From NCBI GenBank assembly GCA_030544215.1, contig JARZZO010000016.1, forward strand, positions 40,322,001 to 40,386,000: a stretch of 64,000 bases of DNA. Direction: 5' to 3'. Numbering within the stretch: position 1 is the first letter of the stretch; each line of letters begins with the position of its first letter. This DNA is from Zantedeschia hybrid cultivar (lineage: Eukaryota; Streptophyta; Magnoliopsida; Alismatales; Araceae). Under the pieces are notes generated by a model. It saw nothing but the letters and a program-made list of their open reading frames with translations, ran no database searches and was not told the origin of the DNA. Of the stretch, positions 1 to 12,900 are shown piece after piece. Both the position numbers and the translations under genes were made by a program.

Positions 1-2116
1 CCCAAACCTTGCCGAGATGCATCTGAGTAAACCACAAATCCACCGGAACCTGATGGAAGTACCATCACTGGGGCCGAAGTGAGGCGAGTCTTCAACTCAA
101 TGAAACTCCGCTCACACTCCTCGGTCCACACGAAATGAACTCCCTTACGAGTCAACCTCGACAAGGGGGTCGCTATCGAAGAAAAACCCTAGACAAACCG
201 TCTGTAATATCCTGCTAACCCCAAGAAGCGCCTAATCTCAGTTACTGTTGTCGGTCTGCTCCAGTCCATCACTGCCTCAATCTTGGCTGGATCCACTGCA
301 ATGCCATCTCTAGAAATGACATGCCCCAAGAAGTGCACCTTATCTAGCCAGAATTCACACTTACTAAACTTGGCATAGAGTTGGTGCTCTCTCAGGACCT
401 GCAATACCATCTGAAGATGTGTGGCATGTTCTTCCTCAGAAGAAGAGTATACCAAAATATCGTCTACAAATACCACCCCAAACTGATCCAGGTAGGCCCT
501 GAAGACCCGGTTCATCAAATCCATAAAAGCCGCCGGAGCATTGGTCAAGGCAAAAGGCATAACCAAAAACTAATAATGTCCATACCGAATCCTAAAGGTC
601 GTCTTACTAACATCAACCTCACGGATCCTCATCTGATAGTACCCCGATCTCAAGTCAATCTTTGAAACGCACCCTCTTCCTATGGCAGTCCACCTCGGCA
701 TAATAAGCCTCCAACCAGTCCACGCCCAAGATGATATCAAAGTCGCGAATAGCAAGCACAACTAACTGGGCAGGTAACTCATGGCCCTCAATGGTCAAGG
801 GAACCTCACTCAAACAGTTATAAGACAACATGAAATCCCCAGAAGGAACCTCTACCATCAGTCCATCAGACATCTCAATAACGGGTGCAGAAAGAATATC
901 TACGAACTGCTCAGATATAAAAGAATGCGAAGCACCCGAATCAATTAACACATGCGCAGAGTTCCCAAGGACAGAAAGTGTACCTTCCACCAAGTTGGAC
1001 GCACGAGTCTCCTTCCTGGTGATAGCTAGAACTCTCCCCTAGGTCCTCGGCTTCTTCTGATCACCTGGCCCCTGCCCCTGACCATGCCCCTGCGGGCAAT
1101 ACCTTGCCAAATGGCCCTGCTGGCCACAAGTGTAACACCTCCCAGAAAAAGCAGGACATTGAGTCCCACCGTAAGTACCACCGCAATGTCGACAAGCTGC
1201 CGAAAGCCTCTGAGCTGCCTCCCGCTAAGTACTGGACACCGACTGACTCTGCTAGCTTTGCCTGGGTCTGCTACTACCGCTGCTGCCACTACTGCTACCG
1301 CCTCCTCGAAAGAACCTCCTGAATCTAGAGCTGAGTGAAGACGATCCTGATCCGGACAAAGGAGTTGCTGCTGCTACTGTCTTTCCCCTGCCATGAGCTG
1401 GCCCCTGAGTAGTAAGTCCCCTCTCTCGAGCTAACTGCTCATGCTGTGCCTCTACTGCTGCGGCACACCTAACCGCCGATGCCAAATCTGTACAACAATG
1501 GGATGCCACAAAGTTCCTCAAATTGGACCTCAATCCATCCACAAACCTCTCAGTCCGACGCTCCTCGTCTCCTAAGATAAAAGACACGAACCTCCCAAGC
1601 GAAACAAACTTCATCTGGTACTTAAGCACAGTCATGCTTCCTTGGGTCAACTCCATAAATTCCCCCTCCTTGGCCCTCTAGACATGCCTAGGAAAGTACT
1701 GCGCATTGAATTCCTTCACAAATGTCTCCCATAGAATCTCCCTGAGATTCCTATCCGCATATGACAAACTCTTCAAAGTGGTCCACCAATCGTAGGCATC
1801 ATCCTTCAACAAGAAGGTAGCCAAAGGAGTCCTCTCAACCGCCGCACAATCCATGGTATCAAAAGTCTTCTCCATCTCTCTCAACCAATGAACAGCCTCA
1901 TCAGGGTCGGGACGGCCGATAAAATGAGGCGGCTTTAGCTTCAGGAATCTCTCTAGAGCAGCTAAAGGCCCTCCCCGAATACTAGAACTCTCACTAGGGT
2001 CTCGAGTCTGGTATCTAGCCATCGTATCCATCATAGGCTCCATGAAATGCTCCATACTCGGCCTACCGGACATCTCCCCGCTCTCTAATGACTGGCATCT
2101 TCTTCCTAGGAGCCAT
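1..2116 (-). pseudogene. Ty3/gypsy gag-pol relic (element A, internal region)
   Basis: This is the internal region of a minus-strand Ty3/gypsy retrotransposon, running off the left edge. The gag start is at 2116. The gag frame then breaks almost at once: relative to element B, about 20 bp are missing near 2072. Open segments follow for gag (2073-1678, 1656-1252), a CCHC zinc knuckle near 1135-1080 with all four ligands, protease with an IDSGAS active site (993-655), reverse transcriptase with FVDD (566-189) and the start of RNase H (188-1). About 530 bp between protease and the RT palm are deleted at about 665. A TAG stop near 190 interrupts the RT/RNase H linker. Long LTRs, the Met primer site and the gag type suggest a Tekay/Del-like chromovirus, but no integrase chromodomain is in view to prove it. 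The element is not autonomous. Confidence 0.85.
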
Positions 2117-2262
2117 CTAATCGCCTACAATCACAGAAATTGAAAAAGTTCTAATTAGAGTCTTAAAACCTACACTACCGCCGTGCTTGTATGGGATAAT
2201 GTAATTATTTGCCGAAATTACGATATTTAACTTAGTTATTCATTTATTTGCCAGACCGAATG

Positions 2263-2274
2263 CTCTAATACCAA
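2263..2274 (-). promoter_or_regulatory. Primer binding site of element A (initiator Met tRNA)
   Basis: Read on the minus strand, TGGTATTAGAGC lies 1-2 bases inside the LTR end. It matches the complement of the plant initiator-Met tRNA 3' end with one mismatch (T for C, compared with the same site in element B). It fixes the element's orientation as minus. Confidence 0.8.
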
Positions 2275-2275
2275 C

Positions 2276-4423
2276 TGTAACGACCCGCCACCCTATAATC
2301 GAGGATCCGATTACTAAATGGGTACCGAATCATTAATTTGGAGCCAAACCAGGATCTAGATAAGTCTGGGAAATAAATAATAAACTAAGTTAAACATTCA
2401 CATCGCATTGAATTGAAATGGAAGTGCAAGAATTAAAAGTTATTACAATGCGACTAGACTCAGCAAATAATTACATGCTCCAAATGAAAATAAATAATTA
2501 AGCATACAGACTAGAAAATAAAATAACAACTACATCGGGGCATACCCCGGGACAGCGGTTGCTGGCGCGCAACCCAAGAAAGCACTCTCCTCGCTACGCC
2601 TGCCTGGAACCCTCACCTGAAAACCGCAGGGGTGAGTCTCATCGAAAAGACTCAGTAGGGATCCTTCGATCCCTACCGCCCACTCACACACCCACAAGTC
2701 CTAAATTTCGATATAAAACACATGCAATCGAAATATAACATGCATAATTCTGAAACTATTTTACCACGGAACCCACAACCAGCGTCTCGACAAAACACGT
2801 CAATCACAAGGCCGAACGCGGGAAACACCGACCCACTGAGACCAAACAGTAACCCCTCGGATAGCACGCTAGCTACTCCGACCCAACTGGCTCAAGGTGG
2901 TTTCTGCTTCCCCTTGCACGAGTGACACTCCAAAGGTACCACTGCCACACCGGTACTAACTAACCCCGGGGTACACTAGGTGACCTCTCTCTAGGCGTCA
3001 CCCCACCACTCCCACACCGGCGTTGTGTCCCTCCCACACCGACACAGGGTGCCTAAGTGCTACAACTGTCACTCTAGGTCTACGGTCGCATGAAACACAA
3101 CACAGTGCGATATGATTATGTAAAAATCCTCATCCCCGAGTACGGTTTTAAGCATGCATTTAACCAAACTATCTAACAGTGTAAATACATGTTAATAGTA
3201 TGAATTAATATGATTCTGTCTTGAATCGCGTCGCCCATGGCTGACGTCATTCAAGCCTCTTAAACTGGTTCATATTAAATGGGCATCGGAAGTGGCCTTA
3301 AAACGCGTCGCCATATGTAGCCGCCTTTTGAAAGGCGTCGCTATCCCTAGTCGCCTGATAACAATAGAAACAGAGACAAACCTTAGGGTGATTTTACTAA
3401 AAATGTGTCGTGCATGCAAGTCATCGTTCAAAAGGCATCGCTGTCCTTGGACGCTCATCAATCTAGAGACAGAGTCTGTTATTTGGGCTAAATCGCGTCA
3501 TGGGTGAAAGTCGCCTGTCTAAAAGGCATCGCTGTTCTTCGACGCCATGTAACCCTCACAGACAGGTTCTTCTTCCGCCATCTCCCAATCCACGGGGTGG
3601 GATTTTCTCCTCCCAAATCGTGTAAAAACACTGAAAAAGTGGAGAAGGAGGAGAAGAACCTAAATACCTATTAAAACCTCCAATTTCTCATTTCATACAA
3701 CTAGTGTTTTCACCCCAAAAACCCCCCCTAAACATGCTTCAAAACGGGAAAAACATGGTTTTAAACATAATACAACGAGGATCGTCACCCTACCGGTTAC
3801 TCGATCTCCTCCTAGCTTCAAGCCGCCAACCCGCCTTGCCACACGCCGCCGCCGGTACCGCGGCGGACGCCGTTACTCCACCGGAACGTCGGCCGCCGTC
3901 TGGAGAGAAAAACGCCACGAAGGAGATGGTGGTGGTAGTGGTGGGAGTTAGGAGGTTGATGAAGTAGAGGGAGAGATGGAATGGAGGGAGGAAAGCAAGG
4001 AGAGGGGAAGGGGTTACCGGAGATCGGAGGGAAAAGAGGAGAGAGAAGAGAAAGGAGAGAATGAGGAAAGGAGGGAGGGTTCGCGGGGTCAAACAGAAAC
4101 TGGAGAAAACACGTCGTCTAAGCCCAACGTCATTCAGATGATAAGACCAGGCCGTACTCTGACAAAGCAGGGTTGTACTCTAAATGGCGTCGTCCATACA
4201 AGACGTCATTCAAACGAAAAGACCGGGGGCCCGTACTCTCGCGCCCCAAGGCCGGCCCACGTGGCGCCCACGTGGCACAGCCTAAAACACGTCCACATTG
4301 ATGGACGCTGTTTAAACCACGTCGAGCTTGGGAAACTAAGTCCCAGCCCCACCAGGGCTAATACTAAGGGATCCGACCCCGAAAATTGACTCGATAACCG
4401 GATCCGAAACCTCAATCCTTACA
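2276..4423 (-). repeat. 5' LTR of element A (2148 bp)
   Basis: The LTR reads TGTAAGG...CGTTACA on the minus strand and is bounded internally by the primer site. It is alignable by eye with the LTR at 33917-36349 and, more closely, with the one at 43673-45752. It contains about eleven of the 11-10-11 inverted-repeat cassettes described separately (3221-3540 and 4105-4325). Short open frames inside it (for example 3976-4389 on the plus strand) recur in the other LTR copies only as parts of the LTR and are not treated as genes. It abuts the RTE LINE at 4441, so element A probably inserted into that LINE. Confidence 0.85.
3221..3540. repeat. Inverted-repeat cassette cluster 1 (LTR A)
   Basis: Seven cassettes lie here, at about 3221, 3296, 3316, 3402, 3433, 3486 and 3519. 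Each has arms related to TAAAACGCGTC and GACGCCTTTTA separated by 10 bp. The cleanest is 3221-3255, where arms of 13 bp match at 11 positions around the spacer gcccatggct. Three more, at about 4108, 4176 and 4286, lie near the LTR start, and 4312 may be a decayed half. Confidence 0.8.
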
Positions 4424-4440
4424 CCTAGTCACTAAGAAAA

Positions 4441-5775
4441 TGCCAGGTGAATAGAGGAAGAATACTCTTATACCTATTTTTAAAAATAAAGAAGACATCC
4501 AGGACTGCTCAAATTATAGAGGAATTAAGCTCATGAGTCATACTATGAACCTGTGGAAGAGAGTTGCGGAATATTGTTTACGTTCTGACACAACTATCTC
4601 AGCCAATCAATTTGACTTTATGTCGGATCCAGCAACTATGGAAGCTATTTTTCTCATTAGGAGCTTTATAGAGAAATATAGACATTTGAAGAAAGATCTA
4701 CATATGGTGTTCATCGATTTGGAGAAGACCTATGATAGAGTTTCAAAAGATATCTTGTGGTGGGTGCTGGAACGCAAGATGGTATCTACTAGGTACATAC
4801 AAGTATTAAAAGATATGTATGAAGCAGTAACTACTAGTGTCCACACGATTAGAGGGGAAACAAGAGATCTTCCTATTTCTATTAGAAGCATCAAGGATCA
4901 GTAGTAAGTCCTTATCTGTTCGCATTAGTTATGGATAATTTAACAAGGGATATATAAGAAGACATTGCGTAATATATGATGTTTACGGATGATATTGTGT
5001 TGATATATGAAATGCAAGAAGGAGTTAATAGAAAACTAGAGCTTTGAAGGAGCACCTTAGAGTCTAAGGGTTTCATATTAAGTAAAATGAAGACAGAATA
5101 CATACATTGTAAGTTTAATGAAGGTCGGATAGACGAAAAGGAGGGAGTTATCTTAGGGATGACAATACCACAAAGCACCCATTTCAAATATCTTGGTTCG
5201 ATCCTCCAAGAAGACAGAGGATGCAATGAGGATGTTAGTCATACGGTTAAAGCAGAATGGTTGAAGTAAAGATTTGCCACAGGAGTCTTGTGTGACTACA
5301 AGATCCCAACGAAGTTGAAAGAAAATTTCTACCGTATGATGATAAGACCTGCAATGTTATATGGTAGCGAGTGCTGGACGATGAAGGGACAACATATCTC
5401 TAAGATGAGTGTTGCCAGATGAGAATGTTAAGGCGGAGGTGTGGGCATACTAGGCTAGATAAAATTTGTAACGAGTATATCAGAGAAAAAGTAGGAGTGA
5501 TACCAATGAGGACAAATTGAGAGAAGGGAGGCTGAGATGGTTTGGACATATTAAGCGTAGGCCTAAGAAGGCTCCAGTTAGAAAAGTGGAACATATGGAT
5601 AGAGGAGGGGAAGAAAAGAAAGGATATACCTAGATTAACTTGGAAGAGGGTGGTACAATGTAATTTAGAAGCTTTAAACCTTTCAGAAGACGTAGCCCAA
5701 AATCGTTTAAAGTAGAAGCAGAGAATCCATATAGTCTACCCCAATTATTTGGGATTAAGGTTTAATTGAGTTGAG
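4441..5775 (+). mobile_element. RTE-type LINE fragment, 5'-truncated
   Basis: This is a decayed non-LTR retrotransposon. The first block (4450-4904) encodes the RT fingers and palm, with a segment resembling IPIFKNKEDIQDCSNYRGIKL and then VFIDLEKTYDRV. The catalytic box follows near 4980 as FTDDIVLI, where FADDIVLI is usual in this group. The C-terminal part (5087-5720) shows the typical MLYGSECW and RMLRRRCGHTR patterns with several frame changes. The 3' end, near 5740-5775 (PNYFGIK and a TTGAGTTG-rich tail), is of the kind seen in plant RTE elements. The endonuclease is missing. It does not encode a working protein. Confidence 0.8.
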
Positions 5776-6444
5776 TTGTGTAGTGTATTATAATAGTAAT
5801 TAAAGTATAATTCACTATTTGAGGAAACTGTACATGACTTATGCTTTCCTTTCCATGATCCATATAAATTAGGAAACTCTTTTTGGAAAGTTTGCCAACA
5901 GACCTCCGGTCATAATTAACTCTGAAACTCTAACTAAACCTCAAAATTAACTAAAATTATCTTCTTAACAATTATAGGTAACTTAATTGTCTTACAAATG
6001 AGCTTAGTTTTACTATATTATGAATTCATTATAGAAGGTTATCATTAAAACAAAATGACTATTCATACTAGGCCTGAGAGTTGTGTTTATCTTAATTTAA
6101 TGGGCCATCTTCTCACGACTTAATGCTTGATGGGCTAAATGGATATAACAACACGTGGTCCATGGGATTATTTTCCTAGTGAGAGTCTTGAACTTACAAT
6201 GGCTGCCCACAAAAATAGAAGGGCCAATGCTTTGTGGGAAAAAAAAAATCGCTATTATGCAAGAATTGTTAAAAGAGTTTGACATAAACTCTCACAATTT
6301 GGGAGGAAATATAACACAATAAATTTGTGTCAACATAGAAACCCAAAATGTGAATACCCATGTATAGATTCACAGTAAATTAATTAAAATAATATGTATC
6401 CCTCTCAAGCCAAAAACTTCAAAACATATCAATGTCGCCAACCA

Positions 6445-6518
<74 letters not shown>

Positions 6519-6690
6519 ATAGAACAAAAATATGGAGGATGGATTAGAGGATAATATGATATTAAAATAAAAAATGTTCTACAATAATGTGATGAATAAA
6601 ACTTACAACAAAAGGAAAAATCTCAAAATAGTGGTTTTAACCTCCATAAAAGTATCATTCTCTTCATCCATTCCTTAGGATAGAATTAGA
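5776..6690. other. Unassigned intergenic stretch
   Basis: This is AT-rich DNA with no coding or LTR signature that I can recognise. It contains the A70 homopolymer listed separately. Confidence 0.5.
6446..6515 (+). repeat. Poly(A) tract, 70 uninterrupted A
   Basis: Seventy consecutive A residues follow ...gccaaccac. It could be the 3' tail of a retroposed sequence on the plus strand or a slippage-expanded homopolymer. No SINE promoter boxes or LINE frame were recognised directly upstream. Its length may be imprecise for sequencing reasons. Confidence 0.9.
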
Positions 6691-8600
6691 CGTGGACCTA
6701 GTCATTGACATCATTCATACCTTAGTCAGAATCAAACCCAAACTTATTACACTCACTTCATCTGTTGTACGGTCAGAATCAGATGAGAACCTTTTCATTC
6801 ATTTCATCTATTCCTTAGACATAGTTCGACACAAACTTAGTCATTCGCTTCATTCATTCTATAATCACAATCAGCTACAAATCTATTCATGCGTTTCATT
6901 TATTCTCTAAACAGAATTGGACATATCGTGCACTCCAATTCACAATTCAAATCTAACATAAACCTAATCATTTGCTTTATTTGTTCCTCTATCAAAATCA
7001 GATGTGAACTTGACATTTGCTTCATCTGTATCCTAGCTAGAATCACATGTAAACCAAGTCATTCACTTTGTCCATTCCATAGTCGGAATCAGACCTAGAT
7101 GTATTCATTGTCTACATTTGTTTTTTAGACACAATTGGACAAGTATTCATTCACTTTGTTCGTTCCCTAGTTAGAATCAATGTGAACCTATTCATTCACT
7201 TCATTCGTATCCTAGTCAAGATCAACAAGAACCTAATCAGTTGCATCATATGTTCCCTAGTTGAAATTGAAGACAAAACCAATCATTATGTCACTTGTTC
7301 TCCCATCGTAATCGATCACAAGCCTATTCATTCTCTTGCTTCATTCCTTAGATAGAATTAGATGCAAACTTAGCCATTCATCAACAACTCCACGGTTGGC
7401 ACCAGACGCAAACCTAGTCCGTTTTTTTATCCATTCAATAGCTAGAATTGGGTGCAAACTTATTCATTTAATTCCTTTGTTAGACAAAATCAAACACATA
7501 TTCATTTGCTTCATCCATTCGCAATTAGAATCGAACGTAAACTGGTCATTTGTATCCTAGTCAAAATCGATAACAACCTAATCATTTGCATCATATGTTC
7601 CCTAGTTGAAATCGAAGACAAGACCAATCATTATGTTCACCTATTCCCCCATCATAACCGATCGCAAGCCTATTCATTCTCTTGCTTCATTCCTTAGAAT
7701 CAGATGCAAACTTAGCCATTCATCATCAGCTCCAAGGTCTGCATTAGATGCAAACCTAGCCATTTTTTAAATCCGTTGAATAGCTAGAATCAGGTGCAAA
7801 CTTATTCATTTAATTCGTTTGTTAGACAAAATCAAACACATACCCATTCATTTGCTTCATCCATTCGCAATTAGGACCGAACGTAAATTGGTCATTTGCT
7901 TCATCTATTCTGTAAATCAAATAAAAACCTAGTCATTTGCTTCATCTGTCTTCAAGTTAGAATCAGTATGAAAACCTATTGATTCGCTTCATTCATTCCT
8001 TAGATGAAATCAGACGCAAGCAAAGTCATTCACATCATTTGTTTCCAGTCAGAATTAGGCAAGAACCTGTTCATTTGCTTCAACCATTTTCTACTCAAAA
8101 TTCGATGACCTACTCATTTGCTTCATTCAATCAGACACGAATCTAGCCATTCACTTGGAATTGTACATGAACCTATTCATTGGCTTCATTTGGAATGGAC
8201 GAGACCCAGACCTAGTCATTTGCTATCCTTTGCCTAGACAAAGTCAGATGCGACCCAGCCATTCACTTCTTACATTCTATAGTCAAAATTAAATGTGAAC
8301 CTAGTCACTGACTTCATCTATTTTTTGGTCAAAATCGGATCCAAACTTACTCATTTGCTTCATCCATTCTCCAATTGGAATCAAATGTGAACTCATCATT
8401 CACTTCCACCCTTCTTTAGATGAACTCAAACCTGAACCTTCACTTACATCCATTCTTTACACCAAGTTGGGCGCGGACCTAGATTTTTGCTTCATCCATG
8501 CTATAGTCAGAATCAGACACAAACCTATTCATTCGCTTTATCCATTCCCTAGCCAAAATTTGATGTGACCCACTCATTCGCTTCATTGACTGATTCAACG
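6690..8600. repeat. Degenerate minisatellite, about 46-bp unit
   Basis: About 1.9 kb is built from diverged copies of a unit of roughly 46 bp. Each unit carries a core like cattcgcttcattcattcc followed by tagtcagaatcagacgcaaac. Copies differ widely in sequence and length. The short open frames here (6692-6910, 6889-7098, 7336-7697) are products of the repeat and of low stop density, and are not treated as genes. Confidence 0.8.
7208..7898. repeat. Tandem 345-bp higher-order duplication
   Basis: The segments 7208-7552 and 7553-7898 are two adjacent copies of a 345-bp block made of several 46-bp units. They start with tatcctagtcaa and end with ggtcatttg. The copies are far more alike than neighbouring 46-bp units, so the block was duplicated after the basic units diverged. 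Confidence 0.8.
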
Positions 8601-9905
8601 GAATCGAAAGCAAACCCGAGTCGGATAAGATCCAACTCGTATCTAGTCGAACCAGATCTAGATCCCTAAGTTGGCGAACCTTGGTTCAAAAAGGAGTTAC
8701 AACCTCCACAAAAACACTTCATCCATCAGAGCATAGCCGGCACGTAGATCCCCTAGGAGATCTGATGAGTTCACAAAAATTCACATGAGATGTACTCATG
8801 AAACAGAATGACAATTTTTAGGAGATCAGATTAATCACCCACACGGATCATCTCCATGGCTAGCATGGTCCCCATCTCAAGCAAGGGATTCATTGCGAAT
8901 GGCCCAACATCTTCTTCGGGGCTTTACTCTCCACCACTTTTATTGATCCTCGACATCTCAAAAAAATGACACTTTTTACCACTGGGGACTTAGTTAAGAG
9001 AAAAAGAGAGATCATACAGATATGACTTGACCATGTGAATTGTCAATCATGGCGTGCAGACGACTCAAATTGAAAGATGTAAGATCATCACAATTAAACA
9101 CGACATCATCTGTTTCGCTCCCTGTAAGACTGAGAAGTTAACCTCCAGTACAGTCCGTTTTCATGTTAACAAAAGTAAGAATTCATGAACGCCGGAAGAC
9201 CATCAGAGGAAGGAAGCAAGACACTGAAAGGAATAAAAGGGATCCAGTCAGAAACAGTTCCAGGGAGATGAAAAAGGAGGGGGTCTATATTATTAGCATT
9301 CCACATGTTCCTATAAATACATATACAAAAGCAGCAGCCGAGAAAGGTCAAGATAAATGTCTTAACTTACCACATGTGGGCAACGGTGAATTTGTTAAAG
9401 ACTAGGAGTTCCTGCAAATATTATTAGGTAAAAGATTTCCAACGTTAAATGCATCACAGGGTTCCCAGATGGAATCAGAACCAAGAACAAGATGCAAAAT
9501 GCCTCCTATAAGAGGTCCCAGACAAGCAAGAAATAAACAAAACTGACCATCATTGGAAATCTGCAATAACCCAGAAAAGACCTGGAGGTACAATCATGGA
9601 TATGCATGAGCCTTAACTGCTCCATTTTCCATGATTTATGCATGCAGCCAACGGTTATTTGTCAGTTATGGAGATAATAAAGAACACCATGGCAAGTGTT
9701 AGTGAACCATCTATATGCCAGGAATCATGAAAGCAGCAAACTGAGATCAAAAAATGGGAAACTTAATCTACCGGACAACACTATCTTCCACTCCTTAATT
9801 TACAATATATGCTACGTGTACCTTCTATATATACAAATAGCCTTCTGAGGAAACAAGAGTTTTATCAAGATTTATTATGATGATCATTGCCGTCCAAGCC
9901 TCATT
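8601..9905. other. Downstream flank and presumed 3' UTR of the bZIP gene
   Basis: No coding region is supported here. The last few hundred bases before 9905 should include the 3' UTR of the minus-strand bZIP gene. A minus-strand AATAAA-like hexamer lies near 9872, but the cleavage site cannot be fixed. The small frames at 9163-9405 and 9402-9593 have no recognisable homology. Confidence 0.4.
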
Positions 9906-9980
9906 TTACCATGGGCCAGTCAGAGTCCTCCTCAAACACTGTTTCTTAGATCCCCGTTGCTGATTAATCATCTCCAAAAC
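9906..9980 (-). CDS. bZIP gene, exon 4 (C-terminal exon)
   Basis: This exon of 24 codons plus TAA follows a ttttttcag acceptor at 9983-9981. It begins with VLEMINQQRG and ends with CLRRTLTGPW, the C4 motif that closes ABF/AREB proteins and carries a conserved phosphorylatable Thr. It is too short for an ordinary ORF scan and lies 18.7 kb from exon 3. Frame, phase and motif all match, so it is confidently part of this gene. Confidence 0.9.
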   Translation of the reverse strand, partial: VLEMINQQRGSKKQCLRRTLTGPW

Positions 9981-12900
9981 CTGAAAAAATAAAACAGAAC
10001 ATCTTAGATGGTGAGTAAACCTTAAAAAATGGTATCAGCATGAAACATCATTAGGGTCAATTCTTCCCATGTCCAAGGATTTTGCAGATCAACTTCCATG
10101 AAAGTAAACAAATAACAAATGGAAGAAAACTAGAAACAGAAAATCCAACGACAAGCACAAGTTGGAACATGAAATATGAATATGGTTCGACAGTACTCAA
10201 AAGTAACCATCAAGTCAATTTCAACAAGGAAATTGGTGGGAATCAAACATGCGGACCATCTTGAAGAAAATAAATTCAAACCAACATCAAGAAAGTATAG
10301 AGGAATGTCATTTATGATATGGCACCGCCTCACCCCATGTCTTGCCGTCTCTCTCTCCCATTCACTCTCACACACATCTAAATAGAGAAAGAGAGAGAAA
10401 AACAGTTACGAGCTGCTGTTGCCGCCACCATTTTTCTTCCTCCTCTGCTCTTGTCTACATACTTCTCTTCCCCGATAGCTCTCCAAGGCTATCACCGTGA
10501 GTCTTGGGATTTGAAGTGTGGAACTACAAGAAGACTATTGTAGCCCCTTTTTCAACCTACAAGGTACATATCCTACTCTGAAACATGCATCAAAGGTAAT
10601 CCCGAATTGATCCTTATGCTTCCGCAGTGTTTATTATTGTAATGTCCATCATTGGTATCGGAGCCAAGTTCTTTGATACATGGCGATTTGTCCCCAATCG
10701 CAGAGAACGGTGACAAGAAGGTTGCCGTATTGAGCCAACTTGTTCCCATTATCATCTAAAGCGATAAGGGACTGAAGGACATGTCGGATGACAAGTCCAT
10801 CGGCAATCTGACAAACTCACATATTCACTTGACGCAATTCCCGTCCAACCTCTTGGTGCAAAGACATGTAGCCAAAGACGAGAAGTGAAATGCCGATAAC
10901 AACCAGGACTTGTTGGACGACGTCCCAATGCATGCCAACCCTCTTCTTGCTACTTGTTGCAGGGCCATGGTGCCAAAGTGTCGAATTGTCCTCAAGCAGA
11001 TGTGTGGCGCGCGTACGAAGCGTGACGATAGAACACTCGAGAGAGAGCGCCTTGTTGGAGGCAAAGTCAATGACAGTAACGTCAACCATAAGGGGAGCAG
11101 CGCCGTCAGTGGCGACAGAACCCCATGGGTTGACCTAGTCAACTCTGTGGCGATGGGCTGACCGGCCATGGGTTGCCCACCTCATGCAAGGAGGTGTTAC
11201 ATAGGCTCGAAAGCGTGCAGGAGCCACGACAAGCCCTACTCAGGCTCAGTACAACTGTACCAAGCATGCACGGCTAGACCCTCCGTAGGCCAGTCGTAAC
11301 CAGGCCTAGTGCGAGCTGGCAGCCCCATGTAGGCTCGGTCAAGTGAACTGTGGGATGTGAGACCTGCTCCAAGTTCATCACGGCTTGTGCGGCCCAGCCC
11401 AATCGCATGCAGATCCTTGGACTTTGTATGACTCCATATTCCTCTCGCCTTTCGTAGGTTGGTAGTCTGGACATTAACTAGAAAGTTCAATCATAGGAGT
11501 CCGTTAGAGTTCGATTGGGTCTTTGGTTTGCAAGGCCATTCTCTTCTTTGACCCACTCCAGATCCTCCGATTGTTGACAAACAAAGGATTTGAAGTAACA
11601 ATCAGGGATTGTCTTTTTATGTAATTTGAAGGTTAAAGAACATCGTTGACATATATTGCGAAATGTGTTTTATTTAGCAAACTTGTTTGCTGAATAATAT
11701 GTTCCATCCTATTAATTTAAATGATCATATGTTAAAATGAATAACAAATCATGGTCATTTTGCAAAATATTATTTTTGACAGCATGTGATTTGCGAAAAA
11801 AATGAAATTAAATTTGTAGAAATAGCATTAGTGTTTTCTTAGTGAAGAGCACTTTGTGAATGTTTAAATTTATTCGTTTTCATGCTATTTTCTATGTGTA
11901 TCACATATTCATGTGTAATTAATTTGGCGATAATGAGATATGTGTTCCTCTTATTTTGAAAGTTTGTTCGAAATCATTCTAATAACATAAAGTTAACTTA
12001 TACAATCAAGAAATAACAATAGCATCCTACATCTATTTTTGACCCCGATTTTAAGTAAACTTAATGATTATTAGTTTGAATTTGTGAGTCAAAATTTTGT
12101 TGCCCAGGCTATAGAGAACCCATGGGGGTGAATGGGTTATTAAAGATTAAATTTAAATAATCTAACGGTTAGAAACATAAACTAATTGTAGTGAAAATAA
12201 AGTTCACAGAAGGAGGAGAAAACAAGGAACAATCACCACAATGCACAGAGATTTATAATGGTTCAGTCTAACTAGACCTACATCTAGTCCCTAAGCAACC
12301 TCTTAAGATTTCCACTAACCCGCACGCTACACAAGATACCTACCCCTTGCTGGTTACAACCACACGAACCCCCCAGCCGTATTTGGGTCCTCCCTTAAAC
12401 ACAAGGAAGAGGAACAACACTCCTACTACAGCATGCCCTCTTTTCCACACTAGGAAGAGGCACAACACCTCCTTCACTCAGCAAGCCCTCTCTTCCACAC
12501 CAGGAATAGGTACACCACCTCCTGCACTCAGCAGGGTCTCCCCTCCACACTAGGAAGAGGAAACAACAAGGTTCTTATAGAAAAAAATAATAAGTATGCC
12601 TCTTAGTAGGCAGATAAGTACAATGAGCACAATTGAATAAAATCAAGACAAAAAGAAGAAATGAATCAAGCGGGTCTTGATCTTGTTGTTGAAGATGGCC
12701 AAAAAGCTTGAAGATGCATAGTGGATGAAATTCTCTCTCAGGCTCTTCCCACAGACTCTCTCTAAAGTTGAGGTCTTTCAATTTATGGGCAAGATTTGAA
12801 TCTGCCCATTGAGACTCAGCTTCCTTCCCGTTAAGACTCTTGGAGGAAAACATTAAATAAATGATCTCAAGTTGTTGAGCCTTGAGAGAGCTGCTAACTG

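Noticed and set aside
3976..4389. 137-residue plus-strand frame in LTR A (and similar ones at 34278 and 45998) as a protein gene
   Set aside because: The frames are not conserved between LTR copies in the same phase; they arise from purine- or pyrimidine-rich LTR sequence.
10080..10400. Overlapping frames at 10082-10385 as an additional exon of the bZIP gene
   Set aside because: Neither strand matches any ABF region. Exon 4 joins exon 3 without a missing segment, so no further exon is needed.
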